A DNA stretch of 6,347 nt, taken from NCBI GenBank assembly GCA_905373195.1, contig CAJPSG010000069.1, forward strand, positions 1 to 6,347, read 5' to 3'. The notes under the pieces are model-generated. The model did not search any database. It saw nothing but the letters and a program-made list of their open reading frames with translations, and was not told where the DNA came from. This document shows, piece by piece, positions 1 to 5,773 of this stretch. The position numbers and the translations under genes are program-made. Position 1 is the first letter of the stretch, and each line of letters starts with the position of its first letter. Source of the DNA: Kingella oralis (lineage in GTDB: Bacteria; Pseudomonadota; Gammaproteobacteria; Burkholderiales; Neisseriaceae).

Positions 1-33
1 CCTGTTGATGCGGGATAGACGTCAAAGTTGGGC
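1..33 (-). repeat. 33-bp exact inverted copy of part of the chorismatase-like gene
   Basis: The reverse complement of these 33 bases is identical, base for base, to 3092-3124 inside the chorismatase-like gene. The match stops at position 34 (C on the minus strand against A at 3091). It runs off the window at position 1, so its full length is unknown. The oxidoreductase frame reads into this copy one base out of step with the chorismatase frame and meets TGA at 22-24. A 33/33 match does not occur by chance in 6 kb, so this is a junction: either a recent rearrangement or a chimera at a contig end. Confidence 0.9.
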
Positions 34-165
34 GATGTTGAGCGGCATGGCGCAGATAACGTTTTTTGCGTGGATGCGGCGGGTGTCGCCTGTGTGGATG
101 TGGCGCAGGGTTACGCGCACGTGGTCGTTTTGCTCGGCGATTTGGGTGGCGATGTAGGGGTGGCT

Positions 166-177
166 TTCAGGCTGTCT
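166..177 (-). repeat. DUS variant (11/12), inside oxidoreductase gene
   Basis: The minus strand reads AGACAGCCTGAA, one base away from the Kingella-type uptake sequence. It is read by the oxidoreductase gene as RQPE, a different frame from the usual GSLK. It may be a decayed uptake site or chance. Confidence 0.45.
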
Positions 178-793
178 GAATGTGAGTTCGCGGACGTTGG
201 GCAGTTGCTCGTGGCTTTGGATTTTGGCGTGGGCGCGCAGGGCTTCGGAGAGGTGGTTGAGGCCGTCTGCCCATGTGAGCACGGGGGCGTGTTCGTTGCC
301 GCGTGCGGTGAAGTAGTGCAGCCCTGCGTAGGCGGAAACTTGGTCTATGCCTTGCCCGTAGTCGTCGCGGCAGCAGTAATCCAGATACCAAAGCAGGCTG
401 GGGGATTGGTAGCCTTGGGCGGCGAGCCATTGGGCGAAGGTGTGGCGGTCTAGTTCGCGCCATTGGGCATCTTGCGATGACAGGGCGATGGGGATGGCGA
501 AGAGTTTGCGCCCATCGCTGCCGCGTGCGTGCAAAAGCTGGGTAACGAGGGTGAAGAAGCGGCGGGTGTCTGGGTCTTGGCTGGCATGGGGGATGATGCC
601 GTCTTGCCATGCGCCGTTAATCAGCAGGCGTTCATCGGGGGCGTTTACCAAATCGGTGTCGCGGTAGATGGGGTTGCCTGCGCCATCGTAGCCTTCGATG
701 ATGCCCAAATCGGCAAGCATTTGGCGGATATGGCTGCTTTCGGCGGAGGGCTGGGCAAGGTAGTGCGCGCCGCTGGGGGCGGTTAAGGGCGTT

Positions 794-805
794 TTCAGGC
801 TGCCT
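794..805 (-). repeat. Kingella-type DNA uptake sequence (DUS)
   Basis: Exact AGGCAGCCTGAA on the minus strand, inside the oxidoreductase gene, where it is read as GSLK. DUS are short, genus-biased repeats recognised by the type IV pilus uptake machinery (ComP) in Neisseriaceae. Confidence 0.85.
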
Positions 806-1130
806 AAATAGGCGTAGGCGGCGTTGTTGCCGTTGCGTTCAAAGCCTTCGGCGAGGCAGAAATTGGTGTAACCATGGCGGGCGAAGTGCCACGCGGCGGA
901 AAGCGCGGCGGCTCCGCTGCCGAGTATCAGCGTTTCGCAAACGTGTTCGCGGCTGGGGGCGGCGTTGAGTGGCTGGTCGCGCAGCAGGTGGGCAAGCGGC
1001 AAGCCGACTTTGTTGATGGAAATGCTGGGCGGGCGCGAAAGATAGCGGTAGCCCAGCCATGATGCGGAAGCGGCGGTGGCGAGGGTGGCGGTGGATTGCA
1101 GGAATTGGCGGCGGTTCATGGCGGATGTTG

Positions 1131-1142
1131 AGGCAGCCTGAA
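1131..1142 (+). repeat. Kingella-type DUS upstream of oxidoreductase gene
   Basis: Exact AGGCAGCCTGAA, 11 bp upstream of the oxidoreductase start codon. It occupies the place where a ribosome binding site would be expected, which may explain why none is visible. Confidence 0.85.
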
Positions 1143-1228
1143 ATGGGCTTCGGCGACGGGAATAGGAGGGAAGCGAATTTTACAACGGATGGGCGAGCTT
1201 AATCCGCTTTCACTGTGCCAACTTGTTT

Positions 1229-1240
1229 TTCAGGCTGCCT
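1229..1240 (-). repeat. Kingella-type DUS in the divergent intergenic region
   Basis: Exact AGGCAGCCTGAA on the minus strand, in the gap between the leftward oxidoreductase gene and the rightward 161-aa gene. It is too far from the copy at 1131 to form a terminator hairpin with it. Confidence 0.85.
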
Positions 1241-1301
1241 TATGCCTTTCGTGCATATTGTTTAGAACGCTGTTTGGCATAAGGAATATTCAAAAACATT
1301 C

Positions 1302-1331
1302 TTGGAAAACGAAATTTCAAAAGACTATGAT
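1302..1331 (+). promoter_or_regulatory. Candidate sigma-70 promoter for the plus-strand cluster
   Basis: TTGGAA (1302-1307) and TATGAT (1326-1331) are separated by 18 bp and lie about 45 bp upstream of the 161-aa gene. They match the -35 and -10 consensus at 4/6 and 5/6 positions. This is a prediction by eye in an A/T-rich stretch. Confidence 0.45.
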
Positions 1332-1377
1332 TGCGCCGCATTGCAGCCCTGATAAACCCAATATAAGGAACACAATC

Positions 1378-1863
1378 ATGTCTAAACAACTGCTTTTTAC
1401 CGTATCCGACAGCACCCCGCTTGCCGAGCTTTATCAACGTTTAAACCAAGGCATTGACATTATTGAGCAACACATCGGCTACGCCCACAAACGCGCCTTG
1501 CCCACCGTCAAACAAGCGATTGACCATCTGCGCCGCTTTGTTTCAGGCGAATTGGGCACAGACGAGGGCGCAAAACTGTGGTTCAAAAAGCTCACCAAAC
1601 TTGCCGAAGAAGTGGGCGACATGACTCCCGCGCAATCGGCATACATTCTCGCCGCCGCCGAAGTGGCGCACGCCGCATCGCACATGGGGCATGTAAACAT
1701 GGCGTTGAGCCGAGGCGGGCGCACCGAAGCCGATGCCGAATATGTGAAGCTGCAAACCGCCTATGTGAACTTCGCGTTTAAAGGCGTGGACGAATTTCTT
1801 GCGCTGGCTGATGGCAAAATCCAACCCAATTTTGCGTTTAACGATGAAGCCGTTGCGGCGTAA
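1378..1863 (+). CDS. Helical protein of unknown family with ExxHxxxHxxH motif (paralogue A)
   Basis: This 161-residue protein belongs to no family I recognise. It has no signal peptide or membrane segment and looks largely alpha-helical. The frame stays open to an ATG at 1189, but the ATG at 1378 is preferred: it has AAGGAA at 1365-1370 at good spacing, and the start of the resulting protein lines up with its paralogue at 3697. The two align without gaps over about 130 residues with about 48% identity by hand count. The strongest block is Q-x-AYILA-x-AE (86-95) through LSRGGRTEAD (110-119). E95, H98, H102 and H105 are spaced i, i+3, i+7, i+10, so they would face the same side of one helix, and all are kept in the paralogue. 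I infer possible metal binding; nothing proves it. An acidic pair EEV-x-DM (78-82) is also shared. The C-terminal 18 residues (after about 143) are absent from the paralogue. A DUS hairpin follows the stop. Confidence 0.8.
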   Translation: MSKQLLFTVSDSTPLAELYQRLNQGIDIIEQHIGYAHKRALPTVKQAIDHLRRFVSGELGTDEGAKLWFKKLTKLAEEVGDMTPAQSAYILAAAEVAHAASHMGHVNMALSRGGRTEADAEYVKLQTAYVNFAFKGVDEFLALADGKIQPNFAFNDEAVAA

Positions 1864-1873
1864 GCAAGAGCGG

Positions 1874-1914
1874 TTTCAGGCTGCCTTTATCGGCGCGCCT
1901 TCGGCAGCCTGAAA
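1874..1914. terminator. Inverted DUS pair, likely terminator or stem-loop after paralogue A
   Basis: TTTCAGGCTGCC (1874-1885) pairs perfectly with GGCAGCCTGAAA (1903-1914), giving a 12-bp stem around a 17-nt loop that contains the palindrome GGCGCGCC. The left arm is an exact DUS on the minus strand. The right arm is an 11/12 DUS on the plus strand (C instead of the first A). Closely spaced inverted DUS often serve as terminators in Neisseriaceae. No U-run follows, so termination may be partial, allowing readthrough into the next gene. Confidence 0.55.
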
Positions 1915-1950
1915 TTGAGTTCAATAAGTTAAGCCCATCGCTCAACATCC

Positions 1951-2337
1951 ATGAAGCCAGCTACCAATTACTACAATCTCTACATCGCCACCAACAACAC
2001 CGAAGCCCAATACCAGCGCATCACGCAAATACTCGGCGTAACGCCCAAATCAAGCGAAGGAGAGCGCAATCCATTTGATATTTGGCACTACCAAATCGCC
2101 AAGCTATACGACGACACATTTGATTTCATCAACGCATTCATGGACATCGTTGAGCCCAAGTTAGCCGAACTCCAAGCCATCGGCATCCATGGCGACGACA
2201 TCCATATCTGGCTGGTATGCGAACTTCAACCTCGCGATGTCTGTGCGCTGGGCTTTAATCCGCAAGAAATGCAACGCATCAGCCAACACGGTATTGCGTT
2301 ATCCATAGATTGCATTGCAATGGCTATGGGCGATTGA
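1951..2337 (+). CDS. DUF4279-like small protein
   Basis: This 128-residue protein of unknown function has the look of the DUF4279 family: a short N-terminal strand (YYNLYIATNN), then an ILGVTP turn with a following charged segment (about 27-40), a W-H-Y strand (45-47), a helical middle (about 50-77), and a closing strand DIHIWLVCEL (83-92) followed by GFNPQEMQRISQHGIALSID. The assignment rests on this layout and on remembered family features, not on a search. Some proteins of this kind are found as immunity proteins or stand-alone orphans; no toxin partner is visible here. The ATG at 1951 has no clear Shine-Dalgarno sequence, so it may be weakly translated or translated from readthrough transcripts. 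The gene sits between paralogue A and the chorismatase-like gene with 87-bp and 116-bp gaps that contain DUS, so a functional link to either neighbour is not implied. Confidence 0.65.
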   Translation: MKPATNYYNLYIATNNTEAQYQRITQILGVTPKSSEGERNPFDIWHYQIAKLYDDTFDFINAFMDIVEPKLAELQAIGIHGDDIHIWLVCELQPRDVCALGFNPQEMQRISQHGIALSIDCIAMAMGD

Positions 2338-2374
2338 TATTTCGCATAGGCAAGCCACACCATCTACCTTTATT

Positions 2375-2404
2375 TTCAGGCTGCCTATTTTCAGGCTGCC
2401 TGAA
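2375..2404. repeat. Tandem DUS with a two-dialect 15-mer
   Basis: Two exact Kingella-type DUS lie on the minus strand (2375-2386 and 2390-2401), separated by 3 bp. The second extends into the near-palindrome TTCAGGCTGCCTGAA (2390-2404). Its plus strand also contains AGGCTGCCTGAA (2393-2404), the form described as the Simonsiella-type DUS. A single central A/T decides which dialect is read on which strand. The cluster lies between the DUF4279-like gene and the chorismatase-like gene. Confidence 0.8.
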
Positions 2405-2453
2405 ACGCAAGCCCAGCCCTACCCCAATCCATCCCAACAAAACGGAGCCACCC

Positions 2454-3644
2454 ATGACCCCGCAACAAAGCCAATTCAAAGCCGACCGCTTCTCAAACTA
2501 CGTCTACGCCGTGATTGTCCCCAAAAGCGGCGCAAGCTACGCCGAGCAAGCCGCCGACATCGTCGCGCAAATCCAGCAGCACTTTGCCGGCAAACAAATC
2601 GTCCGCCAAACCGTGTTCCTGCGCGATGCCGACCGCCTAGACGAAACTGCGCAACTCTTCGCCGCACAACAAGGTGCTGCGCAGCCGCTGACCGCGTTTG
2701 TGAGCCAAGCCCCTGCCGATGGCAACCTGCTCGCCGCCGAAATCGTTGCCGTGTCAGACGCAGAAGTAACCCGTGTAAACAACAGCTTAACCACCGTGCA
2801 ACACAACGGCATCACCTTTGTGCACACCCACGCCGATGCCTACTTGGGCGGCAAAGCCCCGCGCGAAAATGCCTACGCCGACACCCTCGCCGTGTTAAAC
2901 GACAACATCGCGCTACTCAAACAAGGCGGCGCAAGGCTAGACCAAGTGTTCCGCACATGGTTCTACATGGGCAGCATCGTCGCCCCCGACCACCGCGCCG
3001 CCAACCAAGAACAACGCTACAAAGAACTCAACCGCGCCCGCACCGATGCCTTTGGCGACACCCAATTTCTCAAAGGCAGCCTGAAAACCCAGCCCAACTT
3101 TGACGTCTATCCCGCATCAACAGGCATCGGCATGGGCGGTGAAGACATCGCCCTCGGTAGCACCGCGCTCATCACCAGCCGCGCCGACGTGTTCACCCTG
3201 CCGCTGGAAAACCCCCGCCAAACCCCCGCCTTCGAATACGCGCGGCATTACAGCCCCGAAACGCCCAAATTCGCCCGCGCCATGGCGGTGATATACGACA
3301 ACCAAGCCGCCGTGTATGTGTCGGGCACCGCCTCCATCACCGCCTCAGAAACCCAACACATCGGCAACCCCGCCAAGCAAACCGAAGAAACGCTGCTCAA
3401 CATCGCCGCGCTGATTGCCCCCGAAAACTTCGCCGCGTCAGGCTTCGCAGGCTACGGCGCAACGCTGCAAGATTTAGCCGTGGTTCGCGCCTATGTGAAA
3501 CACATCGCCGATTATGAAACCGTCCGCGCCGTATGCGAACAGCAGCTGCAAGGCGTGCCCGTGGTTTACACCATCGGCGACGTATGCCGCGACGATTTGC
3601 TGGTGGAGCTAGAAGCCATCGCCCACATCCAAAAGGCAGCCTGA
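2454..3644 (+). CDS. Chorismatase-like protein with tandem RidA-type domains (FkbO/Hyg5/XanB2-like)
   Basis: This 396-residue protein appears soluble, with no signal peptide. The start is the ATG at 2454, preceded by CGGAG at 2443-2447; a longer frame from 2310 is rejected because it would read through the DUS cluster. Residues about 15-105 resemble a RidA unit (IVRQTVFLRDADRLDE at 49-64, LLAAEIVAVS at 92-101). Residues about 118-245 carry chorismatase-type elements: NGITFVHTHADAY, RTWFYMGSI (167-175), RYKELNRARTDAF (188-200) and YPASTGIG (219-226). Residues about 272-390 hold FARAMAVI, VSGTASITASET (289-300), QTEETLLNIAALIAPENF and the closing DVCRDDLLVELE. E385 in that motif aligns with the catalytic glutamate of FkbO-type chorismatases, as I recall the family. 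Known members cleave chorismate to pyruvate plus 3,4-dihydroxycyclohexadienoate or 3- or 4-hydroxybenzoate. Activity here is inferred, and a RidA-like deaminase role is an alternative. One DUS lies inside the gene (GSLK) and another supplies the stop codon. Confidence 0.75.
   Translation: MTPQQSQFKADRFSNYVYAVIVPKSGASYAEQAADIVAQIQQHFAGKQIVRQTVFLRDADRLDETAQLFAAQQGAAQPLTAFVSQAPADGNLLAAEIVAVSDAEVTRVNNSLTTVQHNGITFVHTHADAYLGGKAPRENAYADTLAVLNDNIALLKQGGARLDQVFRTWFYMGSIVAPDHRAANQEQRYKELNRARTDAFGDTQFLKGSLKTQPNFDVYPASTGIGMGGEDIALGSTALITSRADVFTLPLENPRQTPAFEYARHYSPETPKFARAMAVIYDNQAAVYVSGTASITASETQHIGNPAKQTEETLLNIAALIAPENFAASGFAGYGATLQDLAVVRAYVKHIADYETVRAVCEQQLQGVPVVYTIGDVCRDDLLVELEAIAHIQKAA
3074..3085 (+). 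repeat. Kingella-type DUS inside the chorismatase-like gene
   Basis: Exact AGGCAGCCTGAA, read in frame as part of KGSLK (residues 207-211). The same GSLK reading is used by the DUS in the oxidoreductase gene. It ends 6 bp before the segment copied at the window's left edge. Confidence 0.85.
3092..3124 (+). repeat. Partner of the 33-bp inverted repeat at the window start
   Basis: This stretch encodes residues around PNFDVYPASTG of the chorismatase-like protein and is in its natural context here, since the frame is open on both sides. The identical inverted copy at 1-33 is therefore the displaced one. Confidence 0.9.
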
Positions 3645-3645
3645 A
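3634..3645 (+). repeat. DUS that forms the 3' end and stop codon of the chorismatase-like gene
   Basis: Exact AGGCAGCCTGAA. The reading frame crosses it as AAG-GCA-GCC-TGA, so the uptake sequence itself encodes the last residues (KAA) and the stop codon. Confidence 0.85.
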
Positions 3646-3696
3646 AATAGTGAATACAGCTTCTTAAATCCCATTCAACCCACAAAGGACAAAACC

Positions 3697-4128
3697 ATGA
3701 CCAAACTCTACGACATCACCGACTACTCGCTAGACCAACTCTACGACTACTACGAGCGCACCATCGCCCAAGCCGAAAGCCTGAAAGACCAAGCCCACCC
3801 GCGCACCAAATTCCATGTAGAAAACGCCCTGCGCGACTTTCGCAAATTCGGCTCGGGCGAATTAGACATTGACCTTGGCACCAAACGCTGGTTTCGCGTG
3901 ATGTCGCACCTAGTAGAAGAAGTCGCCGACATGGACAACAGCCAAACCGCCTACATCCTCGCCCTCGCCGAAATCGGACACGCCGCCGCCCACTTGGGGC
4001 ATCTCAATACCGCGCTTAGCCGTGGCGGACGCACCGAAGCCGACGTGAAATACGAAGCATTAAACCGCGCGTATGTGGGCTTTGGCTTTAAATGTGCGGA
4101 AACGTATTTTGGGCTAATGAAGCACTAG
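3697..4128 (+). CDS. Helical protein of unknown family with ExxHxxxHxxH motif (paralogue B)
   Basis: This 143-residue protein is a paralogue of the 161-aa protein at 1378 and of no family I recognise. A good ribosome binding site, AAAGGA (3684-3689), supports the ATG at 3697. The N-terminal helix is rich in Tyr and acidic residues (LDQLYDYYE, 12-20). The conserved core includes GSGELDIDLG-x-K-x-WF (52-66), EEVADM (74-79), QTAYILALAE (83-92), HAAAHLGHLN (95-104) and ALSRGGRTEAD (106-116). E92, H95, H99 and H102 repeat the same-face helix pattern of the paralogue and could bind a metal ion; this is inference. The Arg/Gly block after the histidines is the best conserved stretch and may bind a ligand or partner. 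The gene lies 52 bp after the chorismatase-like stop with no clear promoter, so cotranscription with it is likely. An intrinsic terminator follows at 4262. Confidence 0.85.
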   Translation: MTKLYDITDYSLDQLYDYYERTIAQAESLKDQAHPRTKFHVENALRDFRKFGSGELDIDLGTKRWFRVMSHLVEEVADMDNSQTAYILALAEIGHAAAHLGHLNTALSRGGRTEADVKYEALNRAYVGFGFKCAETYFGLMKH

Positions 4129-4150
4129 GACTAGGAGCAATGAATGGAGC

Positions 4151-4167
4151 GGCGACGGCTCGTCGCC
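4151..4167. other. Short GC-rich hairpin
   Basis: GGCGACG and CGTCGCC form a perfect 7-bp stem around a 3-nt loop, 22 bp after the stop of paralogue B. No U-run follows. It could protect the 3' end of the mRNA or be incidental. Confidence 0.35.
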
Positions 4168-4208
4168 CAAAATGGCAGGCTTAATGGCAGTCAATATTTT
4201 ACCCACAA

Positions 4209-4220
4209 CGGCAGCCTGAA
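4209..4220 (+). repeat. DUS variant (11/12)
   Basis: CGGCAGCCTGAA differs from the exact form only in the first base, the same substitution seen at 1902. It lies in the non-coding gap after paralogue B. Confidence 0.6.
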
Positions 4221-4261
4221 ACCGCCATCGCTTCATACCAGCCCCAAGCCCCCGCAACACC

Positions 4262-4291
4262 AAAGGACGGATTACTGCATCCGCCCTTTTT
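4262..4291 (+). terminator. Rho-independent terminator of the plus-strand cluster
   Basis: AAAGGACGGAT (4262-4272) pairs with ATCCGCCCTTT (4279-4289) with one A-C mismatch and a 6-nt loop, followed by a run of T to 4291. The orientation serves the rightward genes ending with paralogue B. Confidence 0.75.
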
Positions 4292-4318
4292 CATTCGCAC
4301 AACCAAACCCACCCATAC

Positions 4319-4366
4319 AAAAAGGCAGCCTGAAACGACTATTTATCGTTTTCAGGCTGCCTTTTA
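4319..4366. terminator. Inverted DUS pair: terminator of the rpsF operon, probably bidirectional
   Basis: Two exact DUS in opposite orientation (4323-4334 plus, 4351-4362 minus) form a stem extended by A/T pairs on the outside and CGA/TCG on the inside, with a single-A bulge and a CTATTTA loop. There is an A-run on the left and a T-run on the right, so it can end transcripts from either side. It lies just beyond the rplI stop codon and is the natural end of the leftward ribosomal-protein operon. Confidence 0.8.
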
Positions 4367-4376
4367 ATCAGCAGAA

Positions 4377-4829
4377 TTACTCAGCCGCAGCAACCACAGC
4401 CACAGTAATCGTTGCCACTGCATCAGCGTGCAAGGCGACTTCAATTTCGTATTCGCCAACCGCTTTGAACGGACCTTCTGGCAAACGAACGTTAGATTTC
4501 AACGCTTCCACACCCGCAGCCACAATCGCCGCAGCAATATCCGCATTGGTAACAGAACCAAACAAGCGACCGTCCACACCCGCTTTTTGCGCGATGGTAA
4601 TGGTTTGACCGTCCAATTTCGCTTGACGCGCTTGCGCATCAGCCAAAATCGCCGCTTGTTTCGCTTCCAATTCAGCGCGGCGTGCTTCAAACTCTTTCAA
4701 GTTCGCTTCGGTAGCGCGTTTGGCTTTGGCAGTAGGAATCAAAAAGTTGCGAGCGTAACCGTTTTTCACCGTTACCACATCGCCCAAGTTGCCCAAACCA
4801 GCAACGCGTTCCAACAAGATAATTTGCAT
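4377..4829 (-). CDS. rplI: 50S ribosomal protein L9
   Basis: This 150-residue protein has the usual L9 length. It begins with the family hallmark [17 protein letters not shown] and [16 protein letters not shown] (about 21-36), the N-terminal domain that binds 23S rRNA. A long Ala/Glu/Lys-rich connecting helix follows (about 40-75), then the C-terminal domain with [13 protein letters not shown] (about 86-98). L9 sits near the L1 stalk and helps keep the reading frame. The ATG is preceded by TAGGAG (4838-4843). It is the last gene of the operon, 15 bp after rpsR, and is followed by the inverted-DUS terminator. The C-terminus is Ala/Val-rich (VAVVAAAE). No anomaly is seen. Confidence 0.97.
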   Translation of the reverse strand: MQIILLERVAGLGNLGDVVTVKNGYARNFLIPTAKAKRATEANLKEFEARRAELEAKQAAILADAQARQAKLDGQTITIAQKAGVDGRLFGSVTNADIAAAIVAAGVEALKSNVRLPEGPFKAVGEYEIEVALHADAVATITVAVVAAAE

Positions 4830-4844
4830 AATGTGAACTCCTAA

Positions 4845-5075
4845 TTATTTATGTTGGTCAGTGTAAGGCAACAAAGCCAAAAAGCGCGCGCGTTTTACTG
4901 CAACAGCCAATTGACGTTGGTAATGCGCTTTTGTGCCAGTGATGCGAGCGGGAATGATTTTGCCGTTTTCAGTGATGAAATCTTTAAGCAAATCAACTTG
5001 TTTGTAATCCACTTCTTGGATTTTCTCAGCCGTAAAACGGCAGAATTTGCGACGTTTAAATGTTTGACGAGCCAT
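4845..5075 (-). CDS. rpsR: 30S ribosomal protein S18
   Basis: This 76-residue protein is of normal length for S18. The basic N-terminus FKRRKFCRF (5-13) and the core [12 protein letters not shown] (23-34), followed by [11 protein letters not shown] and the basic [15 protein letters not shown], are diagnostic. S18 binds 16S rRNA of the platform together with S6, whose gene opens this operon. The ribosome binding site AAAGGT (5084-5089) lies inside the last codons of priB, so translation of priB and rpsR may be coupled. Confidence 0.97.
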   Translation of the reverse strand: MARQTFKRRKFCRFTAEKIQEVDYKQVDLLKDFITENGKIIPARITGTKAHYQRQLAVAVKRARFLALLPYTDQHK

Positions 5076-5080
5076 GTCGT

Positions 5081-5377
5081 TTAACCTTTATATTCTTGAA
5101 TATTTTGAATTCGCAACACGGGGCGGAAAATTCTTTGGCTGCGTTGGGCTAAAAAGCCGCTTACTTCAACCATTGTGCCAATTTTGTGTTGCCATGCTTT
5201 GGCTTGCTCACCGATAATTTTTGCAGGCAATTCAAATTTCACTTGATGCTGCAAACCATTTTCTTGTTGCATACTTTCGTGTTGTAGCACCACATCCAAT
5301 ACAGGCACACCTGCGGGCGTGTAGCGCAAAACATCCACTTTATGCAGTTTGGCGGTAAGCTGAAATTGATTGTTCAA
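5081..5377 (-). CDS. priB: Primosomal replication protein N (PriB), TTG start
   Basis: This 98-residue protein has the single OB fold typical of PriB. PriB binds single-stranded DNA and links PriA to restart of stalled replication forks. Visible family features are the [18 protein letters not shown] segment (19-36) and the end [11 protein letters not shown], both close to neisserial PriB. The start codon is TTG (5375-5377), immediately after the rpsF stop codon and in the same frame, so no upstream start is possible. The next in-frame ATG is codon 36, inside the conserved OB fold. The N-terminus [12 protein letters not shown] lines up with the neisserial N-terminus. No strong Shine-Dalgarno sequence is visible, so expression probably relies on ribosomes finishing rpsF, keeping PriB below its ribosomal-protein neighbours. 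Confidence 0.93.
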   Translation of the reverse strand: MNNQFQLTAKLHKVDVLRYTPAGVPVLDVVLQHESMQQENGLQHQVKFELPAKIIGEQAKAWQHKIGTMVEVSGFLAQRSQRIFRPVLRIQNIQEYKG

Positions 5378-5752
5378 TTAGGCTTCAGCAGTTTCTTCGC
5401 TAGCAGCTTCGCCGTTGAGCAAATTTTTAGATTTTTCGCCTTGCATCATCACAGATGGCTCGGTTACGGCTGCTTTCTTTTGGATTGTTAGATGGCGCAA
5501 CACAGCATCGTTAAAGCGGAAACCTGTTTCCAATTCTTCAATGGTTGCGGGCGTGGCTTCAATGTTCATCAACACATAGTGTGCTTTGTGCAACTTGTTG
5601 ATTTGGTAAGCCAATTGACGGCGACCCCAGTCTTCCAAGCGGTGGATTTTGCCACCTGCTTCGGTAATCATGGATTTATAGCGTTCAACCATAGCAGGCA
5701 CTTGCTCGCTTTGGTCTGGATGAACGATAAACACGATTTCGTAATGACGCAT
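5378..5752 (-). CDS. rpsF: 30S ribosomal protein S6
   Basis: This 124-residue protein has the S6 hallmarks [19 protein letters not shown] at the N-terminus, [12 protein letters not shown] (41-52) and [11 protein letters not shown] (56-66), followed by [11 protein letters not shown]. It ends in a loose Glu/Ala-rich tail ([10 protein letters not shown]), usual for the variable C-terminus of S6. S6 pairs with S18 on the 30S platform. The ATG is preceded by a strong AAGGAG (5758-5763). It is the first gene of the operon, with its promoter at 5827-5856 and a leader hairpin with a U-run in between that may control the whole operon. Confidence 0.97.
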   Translation of the reverse strand: MRHYEIVFIVHPDQSEQVPAMVERYKSMITEAGGKIHRLEDWGRRQLAYQINKLHKAHYVLMNIEATPATIEELETGFRFNDAVLRHLTIQKKAAVTEPSVMMQGEKSKNLLNGEAASEETAEA

Positions 5753-5773
5753 GTTATCTCCTTACGGTTGGTT

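Larger units (their letters stand above)
22..1119 (-). pseudogene. Tat-exported FAD-dependent oxidoreductase (amine-oxidase-like), 3' end lost
   Basis: This is a 365-residue reading frame. It opens with a twin-arginine-like signal (NRRQFL at residues 2-7, then an Ala/Thr/Ser-rich hydrophobic stretch to about residue 22), so export of a folded, cofactor-loaded protein is likely. A Rossmann-type dinucleotide-binding strand follows at about residues 63-76 (ILGSGAAALSAAW), with an acidic residue near 91 (AEGFER), as in FAD-binding oxidoreductases related to flavin amine oxidases. The substrate is unknown. The frame ends with residues AMPLNIAQL, a point where such proteins usually continue for another hundred or more residues that complete the FAD and substrate sites. 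The stop codon lies within the 33-bp inverted copy of the chorismatase-like gene, so the C-terminus is missing here. An exact DUS is read in frame as GSLK (residues 106-109). The ATG at 1117-1119 has no strong ribosome binding site; it was chosen because it places the RR motif correctly. If the junction is an assembly artefact, the real gene is intact. Confidence 0.75.

Noticed and set aside
28..1062. Several plus-strand open frames opposite the oxidoreductase gene
   Set aside because: These are shadows of a GC-rich coding strand. The minus-strand frame has the Tat motif and nucleotide-binding signature.
1189..1377. N-terminal extension of paralogue A to an ATG at 1189
   Set aside because: The added 63 residues cross a DUS and the likely promoter, have no counterpart in the paralogue, and 1189 lacks a ribosome binding site while 1378 has one.
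2310..2453. Upstream start of the chorismatase-like gene, overlapping the DUF4279-like gene
   Set aside because: The extra 48 residues would be encoded through two tandem DUS and look unlike any domain. The ATG at 2454 has a ribosome binding site.
1131..4362. Repeated 12-mers considered as a CRISPR array or mobile repeat
   Set aside because: Spacing is irregular, both orientations occur, and the unit is the known DUS; no spacer pattern and no transposase are present.
4144..4608. Plus-strand open frame of 154 codons
   Set aside because: It reads through both terminators and then antisense to rplI; its composition is that of a shadow frame.
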